A stretch of 64,000 bases of DNA from Megaustenia siamemsis (Eukaryota; Mollusca; Gastropoda; Stylommatophora; Ariophantidae): contig JAVIAB010000159.1 in NCBI GenBank assembly GCA_032433765.1, positions 53,458,972 through 53,522,971 on the forward strand, in the 5' to 3' direction. How positions within the stretch are numbered: position 1 is the stretch's first letter; each line of letters starts with the position of its first letter. Shown here in pieces: positions 50,583 to 60,308 of the stretch. A program made the translations under genes and the position numbers. The notes under the pieces are model-generated. The model was not told the DNA's origin. It searched no databases and saw only the letters and a list, made by a program, of their open reading frames with translations.

Positions 50583-51234
50583 CTATTTAACACGACCCAA
50601 ACATTTAATTTGTCTTGTTCTAATTGTGTTTAGTAGCTCTCTTTTAATTTTTAGTTGTTTTAAAACTCCATTATTTTTTTCTCTTTTCTGTCTGCACCAT
50701 ACAGAGATATTAAAAAGATACAACATTTTGCTATTCATAGTTTTAGCCTTTGTTATTTGTTTTGATGTTAGTATACTTTTCATGCCACTAAAATTACTTT
50801 TTGCCATTCCTATTCTTTTGCTTAATTCAGTTTTACATTTTCCATCATTAGTTATAGTATGCCCAAGGTAGTTGTAGCTCTGAACTGTCCCCAGGTCTAT
50901 TCTTTCAAATTTGATATCCCCTTGTTGGTTTTGAGTATTATCTTTGTTTATGATCATAGTTTTAGTCTTTTTGATATTCATATCTAATGCGTATGTGTTG
51001 CTTGTCAAGTTTATTTCATTAAGTAATTGCTGTATATCATTAGGATTTGGTGCTAGTAACACAGTATCATCATCATATCTGAGGTTATTGATTATCTTCC
51101 CATTAATGTATAGGCCTAGCATTTCTGTGATGTCTTTAAAGATTTACTCAGTGTATATATCAAACAAGCTTGGTGATAGGGTGCATCCTGGTCTTACACC
51201 ATTTTTATATCAATGGATGTAGAGTTCTGGTCTC
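50583..51234 (-). mobile_element. LINE B reverse transcriptase fragment, right arm
   Basis: A 179-codon frame (51122-50583) reads 'INGKIINNLRYDDDTVLLAPNPNDIQQLLNEINLTSNTY', a YDDD in place of YADD, then 'MNIKKTKTMIINKDNTQ', 'VQSYNYLGHTITNDGKCKTELSKRIGMAKSNF' and the end 'RTRQIKCLGRVK'. Upstream (51234-51160) the 'PGCTLSPSLFDIYTE' type motif is visible. Relative to the left copy it lacks a stretch after 'ISVWCR'. Confidence 0.82.
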
Positions 51235-52376
51235 ACTTTAATGCGAAAATATTAAAAGATCAATAGCAGATATAAGATGAATTGAAGTCAACGGTCACAA
51301 CATAAATGATTAGTGATATGCCGATGACAGAGTCTTAATTACAGTGACAGAATGAACTACCAGAAATGATAGACATGATAGTAAGGTAAATGTAAAGTGC
51401 GAGACTTGAATCGACGTCTTAGCACTCGAGTTTTCACATATATGTGCTCGGTCCCATATCCAGAAGTATTTGGAGACTACTGGATAGTGTAGCTTCTAGC
51501 ATCGAAACTCAGCATGCGAAGTGGCATTCCCCACCTTATCAGTGTCCTATAGACTCACCGAGAGTGTATTTTGTTCCAAGCACGAGCACAACTGACACCG
51601 CTTCCAGTGGTGAACACGAGTTGTCAGAACGTCGGTAGATTAGACGGGCGGTTTTCCCAATTAGGCTGGCATGATCCCAACATAATAGTAAAACAAAACA
51701 ACAAGAAAGGTCACAGTATGAATAGTTTGAATACAGCAGTAAAGGTTATATAGAAGAAACACTCATCACTGTTATGCAGCATGACAATAAACAGGACAAA
51801 TCTGAAACAAGTGCAGCGCGTCAAATACTTACGCACAATATTAACATAGATAGAAGATGCACCACAGAAAAAATAAGCAGAATAGCTAAGACCAAAATTG
51901 TATTTCAGAAAATTAAAATTAATTTATGCAACAAATCTATGTCAATAGAACTAATTAAGAGATTTCATCAGTGCTATATAGAAATAATGTTGACCTATGG
52001 AAGCTTTTCTTGGACAGTAAAGAAAAAAATAATTAGAGGCCACAGAGATGGAAACTCTCAGAAGAATGTTGAAAGTTCCGTGGATAGCTAAAAATACCAA
52101 AAGGGAAATTCTTAAAGAGGTCAACTCAAAATTGTAACTCGTAAAAAACATAAGAATGTAACAATTACAATGTATAATAGTAAAATCACGAGAATAGTTA
52201 CAACTGCAAAATACATGGATAAAGACATCGCGAACGACAAAGAGAGAAAATTCTAAACAGCTGGATGTCATGGCATGTAAAACAGTCAGCAACACAATTG
52301 TTATCATACACTATGAATAGAAGATTGTGGAAAAACATGATCGCATACGTCAACTGGTATGGCACATGATGATGAG
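51235..52376 (+). mobile_element. LINE A RT C-terminal region, right arm, split by a SINE
   Basis: 'YADD' lies near 51310-51322, then 'TTRND' at the SINE border. After the SINE come 'NNKKGHSMNS', 'RQILTHNINIDRRCTTEKISRIAKTKIVFQKIKINLCNKSMSIELIKRF' (51810-51965), 'LTYGSFSWTVKKK' and the end 'LWKNMIAYVNWYGT' with a GATGATGA tail near 52367-52376. Many stops. It matches the left arm in reverse. Confidence 0.78.
51385..51680 (-). mobile_element. tRNA-type SINE B nested in LINE A
   Basis: About 295 bp similar to 59045-59240 (reverse) and 4150-4405. It is flanked by imperfect direct repeats ACATGATAGTAA (about 51372) and ACATAATAGTAA (about 51679). LINE A coding resumes after it, which confirms the insertion. 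Confidence 0.62.
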
Positions 52377-52784
52377 CATATTGTTGCCATATAGTTGTAT
52401 TTCACTCTACATCCTTACATATTTTTGTGCTGTTATTTATTGGACCAGATGAAGTCCTACTTGGCCGAAACATTTGCTTTGTTTTGCACTTACCGAAAGC
52501 TGCTACCATACCACTTTTCCTTCCTTATTGTTAACTTTCAGCTTTAAACTCAACTGCTGTCTCTGTATCATAGATTTACGTACTTCATGTCTAGGACATT
52601 AGAGACAAACAAGAAGTCTTGGTGACTATTAATTAACTAACCACGCCCCAAGTATATTATTTATTGTAAGAAATAAGTACATAACTAGTTCTACTAATAT
52701 GTAAACACACGTGTACATATGGGTATACTTTAGTTATCGCTTTATTCAAGTCTAGCTTAATTAACCAACTATTTGTTGTTGCAG
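52377..52784. other. Receptor upstream flank, right copy
   Basis: Matches 3323-3734 in reverse. Noncoding. No promoter or first exon was recognised; the beginning of the receptor (signal peptide) must lie in an undetected upstream exon or be missing. Confidence 0.6.
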
Positions 52785-52785
52785 G
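52765..52785 (+). promoter_or_regulatory. Candidate splice acceptor before the receptor coding block
   Basis: A pyrimidine-leaning ACTATTTGTTGTTGCAG ends at 52784, and receptor coding similarity starts at 52785. The left copy has GAAG at the equivalent place. The acceptor is inferred from sequence only. Confidence 0.5.
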
Positions 52786-55700
52786 GATCCAAGGAAGTGA
52801 CTCAGGAAACTTTCCACTTTTTGGATGCACCACAGAAAGGGTGAACATTTTATTTCTTTATTTCGACAGCGTTGGTAGCACAAATGTTTATGGTAATCAA
52901 AAGAAAGTGGCTTGGATTTTGCTGACGGATTACGTTCACTGAGGAATGTCCAAAGCGCTGATCGCTGATGTTTATGATTCGTATTCTACCAGCAAACCTG
53001 CAGTAAACGTCAGCTCTTGGCAGTTTTATGATTTAAGCACATATGTGAAAGATGCAAAAGAAGAATTGTTTGGTGGACCGAGTTTCTTTATGCATTTGTT
53101 TAATAGTGAGCCATACAAGAACACTCATTACAGTGCCAATAATAACCTTACACATAAAATACAGTTTGTCCAACGTTTATTTTCTGAGATGACTGGGTCT
53201 AGAGAGAACGCCACCCATGTCGCTGTTATTTTCCTCAATGGCGCAGATTTTTCATTTGACGAGACGAGAAGTATCCCCCACATTGTAGACCAGCAGAAAC
53301 AAGATACAGTCATCAAGATATTTGTTGCGGTCTTTGATGTCAAATATGTTAGTCACGTAATCTACCTTAGGGATACCCTACTTGTTGGATACAACAGAAA
53401 AGCGTGGCTGGGACAAATTCTTTTAATGTCAATTTGCGACCAGTGTAGTGAAGGATGGTTCCGATATAGACAAACTGATGGGGTATCTTGCTATTTACCG
53501 TTGGTTTTTGATTCAAAAGAAGATTGGGAGACTGGTAGGAATAAATGTAAATATAAATACAGTTCTTTAGCAACAATAGAAACTAAAGAGGAAATGCTTT
53601 TCTTACAACAACAAATGTCAACGTTTCTAACAGGTTCCAAGTACCTCAGATATGACACTAAAAATACATCTCGATTAACTGTACAATTTGTTATTGGACT
53701 CAAAAAGACTACAATGAACATTGCAAAACGTTTTCATTGGTATGGAGAGATAACAAATCAATATAGTCCGATGGTGGTTAATCATTGGTTGCTAGGGAAA
53801 CCATCTGGTGATTACTTCAGTGGATGTGGAGTGTGGCTATTTGTTTACAAAAATAACAGTAACGGCGTCAGTAACATTTCTACCAACGACACTCATGTTG
53901 TTGATGGACGGGTTGATGTGAGGTGTCGGGACAAAATAAATTTATTGAGCCTTTGTGAGGCGACTCTTCCACGTAGAGTTGAGTACAAGAACATAATGAG
54001 AATAAAACCTGCATCGAACGAAAGTTTTACTCAAGCTCTAACAAAAGGAGATTTTATGATATTTAGGGATAACATCGTGTCTGTCTCGGCCAACATTGCC
54101 AACAAAGATTTCTTAGGTTTCTTGAGAAAGTCAGAGCAAGAATTATTTCCTCTCTTTGACTGTCGAGAAGACTCACTTGGTTCGCAATACATTTCCTATG
54201 TTTATGTCTATGGCTTCATTGATCACTGCAGCAACAGACGGGATGATATGTATTGTTTTTATAAATCATAGGATACAGATGACGATCGACAAACTGGTGT
54301 TTATTGTTGGGATAGTTCGTTTTTACCTGCACAGTGCGTTGGGGATGGTGAAGTTGACTGTAATGTGTTTGGATACAGCCTAGAGAAGGATATCAACGAT
54401 GAAAGTGAAGTTATTGTGAGTTCATTAAAAACAGGCGACGACTGCGCCTTATACTGTGACTACAAGTGTGTGAGCTTCAACGATCTTAATAATAACAAAA
54501 TAGACTGTCACGGTAAAGAGGGACATATAGACGAGACTATAGGGAAACTGGAAACGATAGATTCTTGTTACAACAGTCTGGGACATCGGTTGTGGTCTCC
54601 CAAGTGTGTCTAGTTAAAGGATATGTACGGGGTGTTAGTGGGTTGTAGAGATATGGCCCATCTTGATAACTGTGCGGACTTTGAGTGCCCAGAGAGATAC
54701 GTTAAATGTGTGAACACTTACTGCATCCCTCAACATTGTGTCTTTGATGAAACTTTAGAGTGTCCTACAGGAGATGACGAGAATAATTACACTCTTAGCT
54801 CGTGTACTGGAAACTTTGCTTGTTGGAATAGTAAAATGTGTCTCCATCCTGACCTAGTATGTGACGGACATCATCAATGTCCACATCGCGATGACAGAGT
54901 GGACTGTCAAGTAAAATGTGTGGATTCCGCTGTATATCGGGGACAGTTACCGTTTCAGGCTACAATAAGCTTATAACAACATTCAATATTTACAGTTTTG
55001 ACGAGACATCGCATTACTTGGACTTGTCCCTCGTTGAACTCATTGGAGCACGCTTCTATTACCTCAAAAACGTTGTCGTCTTTATTGTGTCTCACTGCAA
55101 TCTCACAAGTAAAGGAATTTATAAACAATTCTTACCAAATGGTCTGCAGATATTGGACATGAGCTCTAACCGCCTGCATACTCTCGATGGTCATGAAATA
55201 TACGATTCCCCGCTGGATAATGTCCGACTCTTGAATCTGTCACACAACAATGAGTTCGTTGAAATGAAAAACATGCAATTAATTTTGTTAGAAACAATCG
55301 ACCTCTCACACACGAGTCTGTCACTTCTCAATAAATCTTTTGTTTTAATGTTTCCTGTCTTGAAACATTTGAACTTGAGCTTTACAAAAATCAGGAGCAT
55401 TAAAGCAAACACGTTTCTTCATAACATCGTATATCAATCAATAGATTTACATGGATTATTCATCGCAAACTTTTATGAAGATTACTTTAGCTGTCTCAGT
55501 ATCAGTCACGATCTGTTCACTGACAGTTTTCAGTTGTGTTGTCCACAGATAAGGGGAAAGCTGATCCCATACCACACTTGTCACGCTCCTGATGACGCTA
55601 TCTCCTCCTGTTTTGATCTGATAGGTATCGATGTTCAGCGTGTTCTTCTCTGGGTGGTCGCGGTTCTTGCTGTTCTTGGGAACATGGCAGTTATTGGTTA

Positions 55701-56520
55701 TCGTGTAATCTGGGACAGGTCAGTTCTCAGAACAGGTTATGGTCTGTTTGTGACAAACTTGAGTATATCTGACTTTATTATGGGAGTCTATCTGTTCATT
55801 ATTGCTGGAGCAGATTATTACTATCGAGACATTTATGTTTTGTATGACAAGAGCTGGAGAGTAAGTGGTGTATGTAAACTTGCTGTCTTCCTGGCTACAC
55901 TCTCTAGTGAAACGTCAACATTTTTTGTTTTCCTTATCACTCTGGACAGATTTCTGATTATGAAGTTTCCCTTTGGCCAATTCAAGTTTTCCAAAATGAG
56001 TAAAATTATGGTTCTGTCTTTGTCTTGGATCATTGGTTTCCTTCTTGCACTGACTCCCATTGTGTTCAGGTTTGAAATATATTCTTCTAACGCAATGTGT
56101 CTTGGCTTACCTTTGACAACTAAACGACTCAGTGGCTGGGAGTTCTCGTTCGCCGTATTTATCGCTCTTAATGTCTCTCTTGTTCTTATCATTGCTTACG
56201 GTCAAAGAGCCATTTTTCGTGCCATGTCTGAGAACAGAATGAATCACACATCGTCCAGAAGAGCTAATGATTTAACTGTAGCTAAACAGCTGTTTCTGGT
56301 AGCTCTGTCCAACTTTCTCTGCTGGTTTCCTGTAGGAATCATGGGATTACTGACACTTGGCGGCCACGTGATCAGCAATGACGCTTACGCCTGGACAACG
56401 GTGATCGTTCTCCCTATTAATTCTGCAGCAAACCCACTTCTGTACACAATCCCAGCCATTATGGCTAAATGGGAGCAGTTTAAACACGGTGACAGCAGAG
56501 CCATAAAAACATCTACTTAG
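52785..56520 (+). pseudogene. GRL101-like vWA/lectin/LDLa/LRR 7TM receptor, right copy
   Basis: Domain order: vWA-like (about 52830-53430, with 'KIQFVQRLFSEMTGSRENATHVAVIFLNGADF' and 'IKIFVAVFD'); C-type-lectin-like ('CSEGWFRYRQTDGVSCYLPLVFDSKEDWETGRNKCKY...LATIET', 53450-53585, to 'VDVRCRDKINLLSLCEA' about 53965); LDLa repeats (about 54155-54268, 54296-54480, 54675-54790, 54815-54910); LRRs (about 55000-55500); hinge; 7TM (55640-56490). It would be a plasma-membrane receptor with a large lectin-like ectodomain. The vWA lacks a clear DxSxS metal site. Breaks: TGA at 52940-52942 after three 1-base losses relative to the left copy, TAG at 54269-54271 (Gln codon in the left copy), TAG at 54611-54613, and a 4-base deletion near 54921. 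Between these the frame is continuous for 3.7 kb without introns. Stop-codon readthrough or assembly errors are possible; decay is the simplest reading. Confidence 0.85.
54916..56520 (+). CDS. Continuous LRR-7TM frame of the right receptor copy
   Basis: A 534-codon open frame, probably the C-terminal half of the broken receptor rather than a separate gene; its first Met comes from the shifted frame. It contains LRRs ('LQILDMSSNRLHTLDG', 'VRLLNLSHNNEF', 'LETIDLSHTSLSLL', 'LKHLNLSFTKIRSIKANTF', about residues 75-170) and a Cys-rich hinge 'CCPQIRGKLIPYHTC'. TM1 starts near residue 241 ('AVLGNMAVIG'), TM2 has 'NLSISDF', and TM3 ends with 'TLDRF' instead of the usual E/DRY. TM6 has 'FLCWFPVG' and TM7 'PINSAANPLLYT' (NPxxY type). 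The seven-helix part is typical of relaxin-receptor-like LRR GPCRs. The last codons and stop are present, and the short tail is Ser/Lys/Thr-rich. The TM5-TM6 region is almost identical to the left copy. Confidence 0.8.
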   Translation: MCGFRCISGTVTVSGYNKLITTFNIYSFDETSHYLDLSLVELIGARFYYLKNVVVFIVSHCNLTSKGIYKQFLPNGLQILDMSSNRLHTLDGHEIYDSPLDNVRLLNLSHNNEFVEMKNMQLILLETIDLSHTSLSLLNKSFVLMFPVLKHLNLSFTKIRSIKANTFLHNIVYQSIDLHGLFIANFYEDYFSCLSISHDLFTDSFQLCCPQIRGKLIPYHTCHAPDDAISSCFDLIGIDVQRVLLWVVAVLAVLGNMAVIGYRVIWDRSVLRTGYGLFVTNLSISDFIMGVYLFIIAGADYYYRDIYVLYDKSWRVSGVCKLAVFLATLSSETSTFFVFLITLDRFLIMKFPFGQFKFSKMSKIMVLSLSWIIGFLLALTPIVFRFEIYSSNAMCLGLPLTTKRLSGWEFSFAVFIALNVSLVLIIAYGQRAIFRAMSENRMNHTSSRRANDLTVAKQLFLVALSNFLCWFPVGIMGLLTLGGHVISNDAYAWTTVIVLPINSAANPLLYTIPAIMAKWEQFKHGDSRAIKTST

Positions 56521-56840
56521 AGTATTCCTACAATAGAAACAAAGCTAACATTGGAATAACTGTAATGAAATAATTTATTAATATGCCATTTATTTCAATT
56601 AATGTTGTGTTTTACCGGGGACACTGATAAAGAGGGCACTTCTGTAATGCATCAACGATTTAATGTAATCTAAATCAGTATCCTGATATATTGTGGATAA
56701 TATTCTTCTTTAGTCTTATCATCTATAAAGTATTAGGGCAACAAAGAAGCAAATCTCTGGACGCTACATGATTGTGATTTGATAGAGTCATGTTCAGAAC
56801 GCAATGCGTAGTTAAAAAAAAGAGTGAAGAGAACGTTCTA
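56521..56840. other. Receptor 3' flank
   Basis: AT-rich sequence after the stop codon. An AATAAA-like polyadenylation signal was not confidently assigned. Confidence 0.35.
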
Positions 56841-57187
56841 AAATGGCCAAAGATAAAGGTTCTAATAATAGAAATAAACAATCATTAACTTTGTGTTACG
56901 ATTTCATAGACGGACTATATTGTGAAAACGGGGAAGAAAGTAGGAAGGTGAAATAGAGGAAAGGAGAGTCAAAAGACAGGTTATGTGTCATTAATCATGA
57001 CGTGGTATTAGAATGACGTTACCAAGAATGGTTTGTGATGTGCAACAATTCATGGCAGTTTGGTAGTTATACCATTTGTTAGGATCTTACAGCAAGATTT
57101 ATTGTAATGTCAATTCCTTCTATGATGAATCATGAAACATTTAAATAAATAATCAGCATTCCAAACTGTATGTATATCGTGTTAGTA

Positions 57188-57196
57188 AGATTGATC
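57188..57196. repeat. TSD of LINE E fragment, left
   Basis: AGATTGATC, repeated at 57513-57521. The uninserted copy near 60664-60672 has it once. Confidence 0.85.
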
Positions 57197-57512
57197 TTCT
57201 GCTTCTTCTGCTTTTCTCTTCTTTCCTTCCTCATCTGCCTTTCAGCGTCGAAAGGAGTTATAATTTGCGGTCTTTTGCTCTTCTGTTCGCCTCTGCTGCT
57301 GTTATGTTTCCTAGTGCTTCTAATATTCCATCGACCCATCTTTTTCGTGGTCGACCCTTGAGTCTGGTGTTTTCACGTTTGTTGTTGAAGGCTCGTTGTG
57401 TTGTGTGGATGGGCAAACCATTGTATCTGTTGTTTCCTTATATATTCTATGGCGTTGCTATTCCTAGCTTTTTTCTCAGTTCTTCATTTCTGATCTTATC
57501 TCTCAGACTGTT
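57197..57512 (-). mobile_element. LINE E 3' fragment inserted in duplicated segment
   Basis: A 316-bp insertion. The minus strand reads 'SLRDKIRNEELRKKLGIA' and 'LKGRPRKRWVDGILEALGNITAAEANRRAKDRK', related to the C-terminus of 19728-20754. It ends in an AAGCAGAAG-rich tail at the low-coordinate end. 5'-truncated, with TSD and empty-site paralog. Confidence 0.88.
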
Positions 57513-57665
57513 AGATTGATCAAGAGGATGAAACAAGGAAATATAACAAAAGTTGGACAGTAAAAGCAAAAAACACTCTCCCGACAATAACGATTGAAAT
57601 ATCGATGTTTATTTCACTGAATAATTTCATATAATTTTGTCAAATCTTTTCTATATATCCACCAT

Positions 57666-58299
57666 CGATGGGTCTACCAATTTGTTGTTCATCAAAATCA
57701 TCATCTTCAGCATATGTTGATTTATCTACGCTTCTATTACATGACAAAATGATGTTTTAAAGCGTGTATTTATCTTTATGTATTATCTTCATTAAAATAA
57801 GTTGTTCAAAAACGTGTTTGTGTATGTGTTTTATCTTCATTGCAATAACATGTTTTAAATAAAGTGTTTTAAAAACATAACGAAAATGGTCGCTAACTTG
57901 GCTATGCAAACTTGAGTAATGTTTATGTATATATGTTTTTTCTATTTTATTAAACTGTTACCTGCATTAACATTACAATTTAGCTGTCTAATAACTTTAC
58001 TATGGCACAAGTTATTAAATATATCATTTATATGCATATTGCACATATATTTTCCAGTTTGTTTTTTTTCAGCACATGTGATAGTGTATAAGAAAAACTG
58101 TGCCATATAGAACATACTGTAATAGTAATAATGAATGGTGTGGAGAGTTTTACATTTGCCGATGTACTCGTAGATACTGCCCAGCACAGAACAACGATAA
58201 TCCTATGTTCACCAACTGATGCATTGTGATAAATCTGTCAAATCAACATCACTGTAGTATAAGTCCATTAGTTTTGCAATGAGATCAATCTTCGTAAGT
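57666..58299. other. AT-rich noncoding stretch
   Basis: No recognised gene. A short imperfect direct repeat around GTGTTTATCTTTATGTATTAT and TTTTATCTTCATTGCAATAA lies at 57765-57860. Confidence 0.4.
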
Positions 58300-58840
58300 G
58301 AATTTTACATCTTCTTCTGCTTCCTCCTCTTCTACTTCTATCCTTCCTCTGCTGCCTTTGGCGTCGAGGGGAGAAACAATCTGCGATTCTTTGCTCTTCT
58401 TTTGTCCTCTTCTGATGTTATTCCTCCTAGTGACTCTAGCATTCCCTTTATCCATCTCTTTCTCGGTCTTCCTCTTAATCTGGCGTTTTCGTAGCGTTTA
58501 TTTAAGGCTCTTTGAGTCATTGTTAGTTCTTTTTGTCTTGTTATGTGGCCGAACCAATTTATATATTGTTTCTTTATGTATTCGATGGCTGGTTCAATTT
58601 CGAGTTTCTTCCTCAGGTCAGTGTTTCTTACACTGTTCCTTAAGCTGTTTCCTGTCATTCTTCTGACACATTTCATTTCGGTGGTCGTTATCTTTCTTAT
58701 TGTTCTATAGTCCAGCGATATTAAGTTGTGTTTGGACATAAATGTACATGACAATATAATTAGGTAGCTTGATATTACTTTCTTTCTTGGCAGTGACTGT
58801 ACTATTCGGAGATCGCAGCCATTGTATCTATACATGAGAT
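58300..58840 (-). mobile_element. LINE E C-terminal fragment
   Basis: A 165-codon frame (58835-58338) reads 'LDYRTIRKITTTEMKCVRRMTGNSLRNSVRNTDLRKKLEIEPAIEYIKKQYINWFGHITRQ...RGRPRKRWIKGMLESLGGITSEEDKRRAKNRR', close to 20389-20700. The 3' tail is GAAGAAG/AGCAGAAG-rich at 58308-58350. 5'-truncated. Confidence 0.88.
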
Positions 58841-59044
58841 CATATGCCTGCTTTCACGGAGTGGGGACCATAACCGGCACTATTTTTGTAGGACCAGAGA
58901 GAAGAGTAGTTTCTAGAGAAATCGACGTCAGAGAGAGGAGGAAAACGAGATTTGTTAAGAAAGTTGGTTGTTTTCGGCGCCATTATGCCTGTTTTCTTAC
59001 TGTTCATACTGAGACTTTTCTTGTTGCATTCTTTTACTATTTTA

Positions 59045-59240
59045 CGGAGGCCTCTCTAGCCTTGTTGGAAAATCACCCGACTAAGCTACCTACGTTCGGA
59101 CAACTCGTGTTCAATTCCTGATGGAAACAGTGTCAGTTGTACTCGTGGTTGGAAAAAATCACTCGCGGTCAACTCAGCCGCTTGCAGAAATACATAACAG
59201 GGTAGCAGTGTGGGGAAATGAGGAAATATCGCTTTGTTAC
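59045..59240 (+). mobile_element. tRNA-type SINE B
   Basis: A-box-like TAGCCTTGTTGG (about 59060) and B-box-like GTGTTCAATTCC (about 59108) are about 48 bp apart, as in RNA polymerase III promoters. The body matches 4150-4405 and reversed 51385-51680. 58841-59044 has no recognised content. Confidence 0.6.
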
Positions 59241-59347
59241 CTGCACATGATTTGTGTGATTTACAGATCCTACCATCAGTGTTTAAATTATCCAACACAT
59301 TGCTTATTTCCACTTGCTTTAATTTGTCATTTGCTTGTGTGCAGCTT

Positions 59348-59358
59348 ATAAAGCACAT
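59348..59358. repeat. TSD of nested LINE F, left
   Basis: ATAAAGCACAT, identical to 59652-59662. Both copies fall in the interrupted LINE A reading. Confidence 0.88.
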
Positions 59359-59651
59359 ATATTTCAACTCATGTTAAACTCATTTGAACTCACCAGGTTA
59401 AACTCATTTGAATTCACCAATTTTGAATTCTGAATTTTCTCTTTTATGAAACCAATATAAGCAAGAGTAGCAGGAATCATCTCCCTCAATGAGATAGAGT
59501 TGATTGCACAGAACATTGACAAATGGCGAGATTTGATAACAGATATTTAAAGGAGTTAAAACTGCTAGAATAAAAATGTATATAGGAGAAAAAGTATTTG
59601 GGTATATGCCCTATGGGCCGGCTACAACTCGAAATGTCAATAGATAGATAC
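59359..59651 (+). mobile_element. LINE F 3' end with short GATA tail, nested in LINE A
   Basis: A 293-bp insertion ending in GGGCCGGCTACAACTCGAAA, a spacer and AATAGATAGATAC. The last about 140 bp match 20810-20955. The perfect 11-bp TSD defines the tail as part of the element. Confidence 0.88.
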
Positions 59652-59917
59652 ATAAAGCACATGTGTAGATTTTTCTTTACCTCCATAGCTCTTTCTATCA
59701 ATGTTCTCAGGATGTATATTGCATAATTGATGCCCTTTCCCTCCAAAACTCCACATTGTTCCTCACTTATTTCTGGTTTTATTTTGTTCCTTACACGTCT
59801 CGTGGTGATTCTCAGTAATATTTTCGTCATATGGCTCATGAGACTAATAGTGCGATGGTCTTCACATTCAGTGTCGCCTGACTTCTTCGGTTTGACTACA
59901 AAGATAGATTTTAGTAG

Positions 59918-59930
59918 ATTTCGGGTATGT
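59918..59930. repeat. SINE A TSD, left
   Basis: ATTTCGGGTATGT, identical to 60296-60308. Confidence 0.93.
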
Positions 59931-60110
59931 AAAAAAGTAAAGTAAAGTACCCCCGTCACGCCAAGTGGCGTATAGGGAAATATGGTGTTAGTGACCCTAT
60001 ATTTTACAGACCTTCAGCACATGATTTTTGGGGTAATGTGGTCGGTATTACGCCCGTGCTGCTTTTACTTTCCAGAAAAAATCCGGTACCCATTTAAGGC
60101 TGGTGAACCC

Positions 60111-60188
60111 GGAGCCGTCGGTTGGGATCGAACCCTACCCCTTGTCCTTAGTAGTCCAGTTCACTAACCACTGAGCTATCGCGGCTCC
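60111..60188 (-). other. tRNA-like module 2 of SINE A
   Basis: A 78-base segment. Its ends GGAGCCG and CGGCTCC form a perfect 7-bp acceptor-like stem. It carries an A box TAGCTCAGTGG and a B box GGTTCGATCCC. The anticodon stem is imperfect, so it is tRNA-derived, not a functional tRNA gene. Confidence 0.8.
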
Positions 60189-60217
60189 TACTAATTTTTA
60201 GGAATTAGTAAAACCCA

Positions 60218-60294
60218 GGTGTCCTCGCCAGGATTACGAACCCGGCTGTTGCCGTGGTAAGCCAACCGCCTATCGATTGCGCTAACCGGACACC
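60218..60294 (-). other. tRNA-like module 1 of SINE A
   Basis: A 77-base segment with ends GGTGTCC and GGACACC forming a perfect 7-bp stem. It has an A-box-like GGTTAGCGCAATCGATAGG and a B-box-like GGGTTCGTAATCC with an extra base. It is separated from module 2 by about 29 bases. Confidence 0.75.
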
Positions 60295-60295
60295 C

Positions 60296-60308
60296 ATTTC
60301 GGGTATGT
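60296..60308. repeat. SINE A TSD, right
   Basis: Identical 13-mer to 59918-59930, followed at once by the duplicated noncoding segment. Confidence 0.93.

Larger units (their letters stand above)
50580..56356. repeat. Right arm of large inverted duplication
   Basis: Counterpart of 1-5510 in reverse: LINE B, LINE A with a nested SINE, receptor upstream flank, then receptor. The right-hand limit given reflects where the left partner runs off the window, not a real boundary. Confidence 0.88.
56840..57665. repeat. Duplicated noncoding segment, copy 1 (with LINE insertion)
   Basis: From GGCCAAAGATAAAG at about 56843, matches 60309-60825 in the same orientation, except for the 316-bp LINE E insertion at 57197-57512 and small changes. 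Confidence 0.85.
59241..59930 (-). mobile_element. LINE A reverse transcriptase fragment with nested insertion
   Basis: The minus strand from 59930 reads 'LLKSIFVVKPKKSGDTECEDHRTISLMSHMTKILLRITTRRVRNKIKPEISEEQCGVLEGKGINYAIYILRTLIERAMEVKKNLHMCF', the RT fingers/palm start. The continuation (plus 59358-59255) is separated by the LINE F insertion at 59359-59651. Its upstream end abuts a SINE. Confidence 0.83.
59931..60295 (-). mobile_element. SINE A with two tRNA-like units
   Basis: A 365-bp element between 13-bp TSDs. On the minus strand it begins with two consecutive tRNA-like modules (60294-60218 and 60188-60111), then a non-tRNA body, and ends in an ACTTT-repeat and poly-T-like tail (TTTTTTAC) at 59931-59955. 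The structure is that of a tRNA-derived SINE transcribed by RNA polymerase III, unusual in having two heads. The mobilising LINE is not identified. Confidence 0.9.

Noticed and set aside
55833..56192. 119-codon minus-strand frame, with a nearly identical shorter match at 165-380
   Set aside because: It is antisense to the conserved 7TM coding region, and its similarity between copies reflects that of the receptor DNA.
60111..60294. Two tRNA genes
   Set aside because: The modules lie inside a TSD-bounded SINE, the anticodon arm of module 2 is imperfect and the module 1 B box has an extra base.
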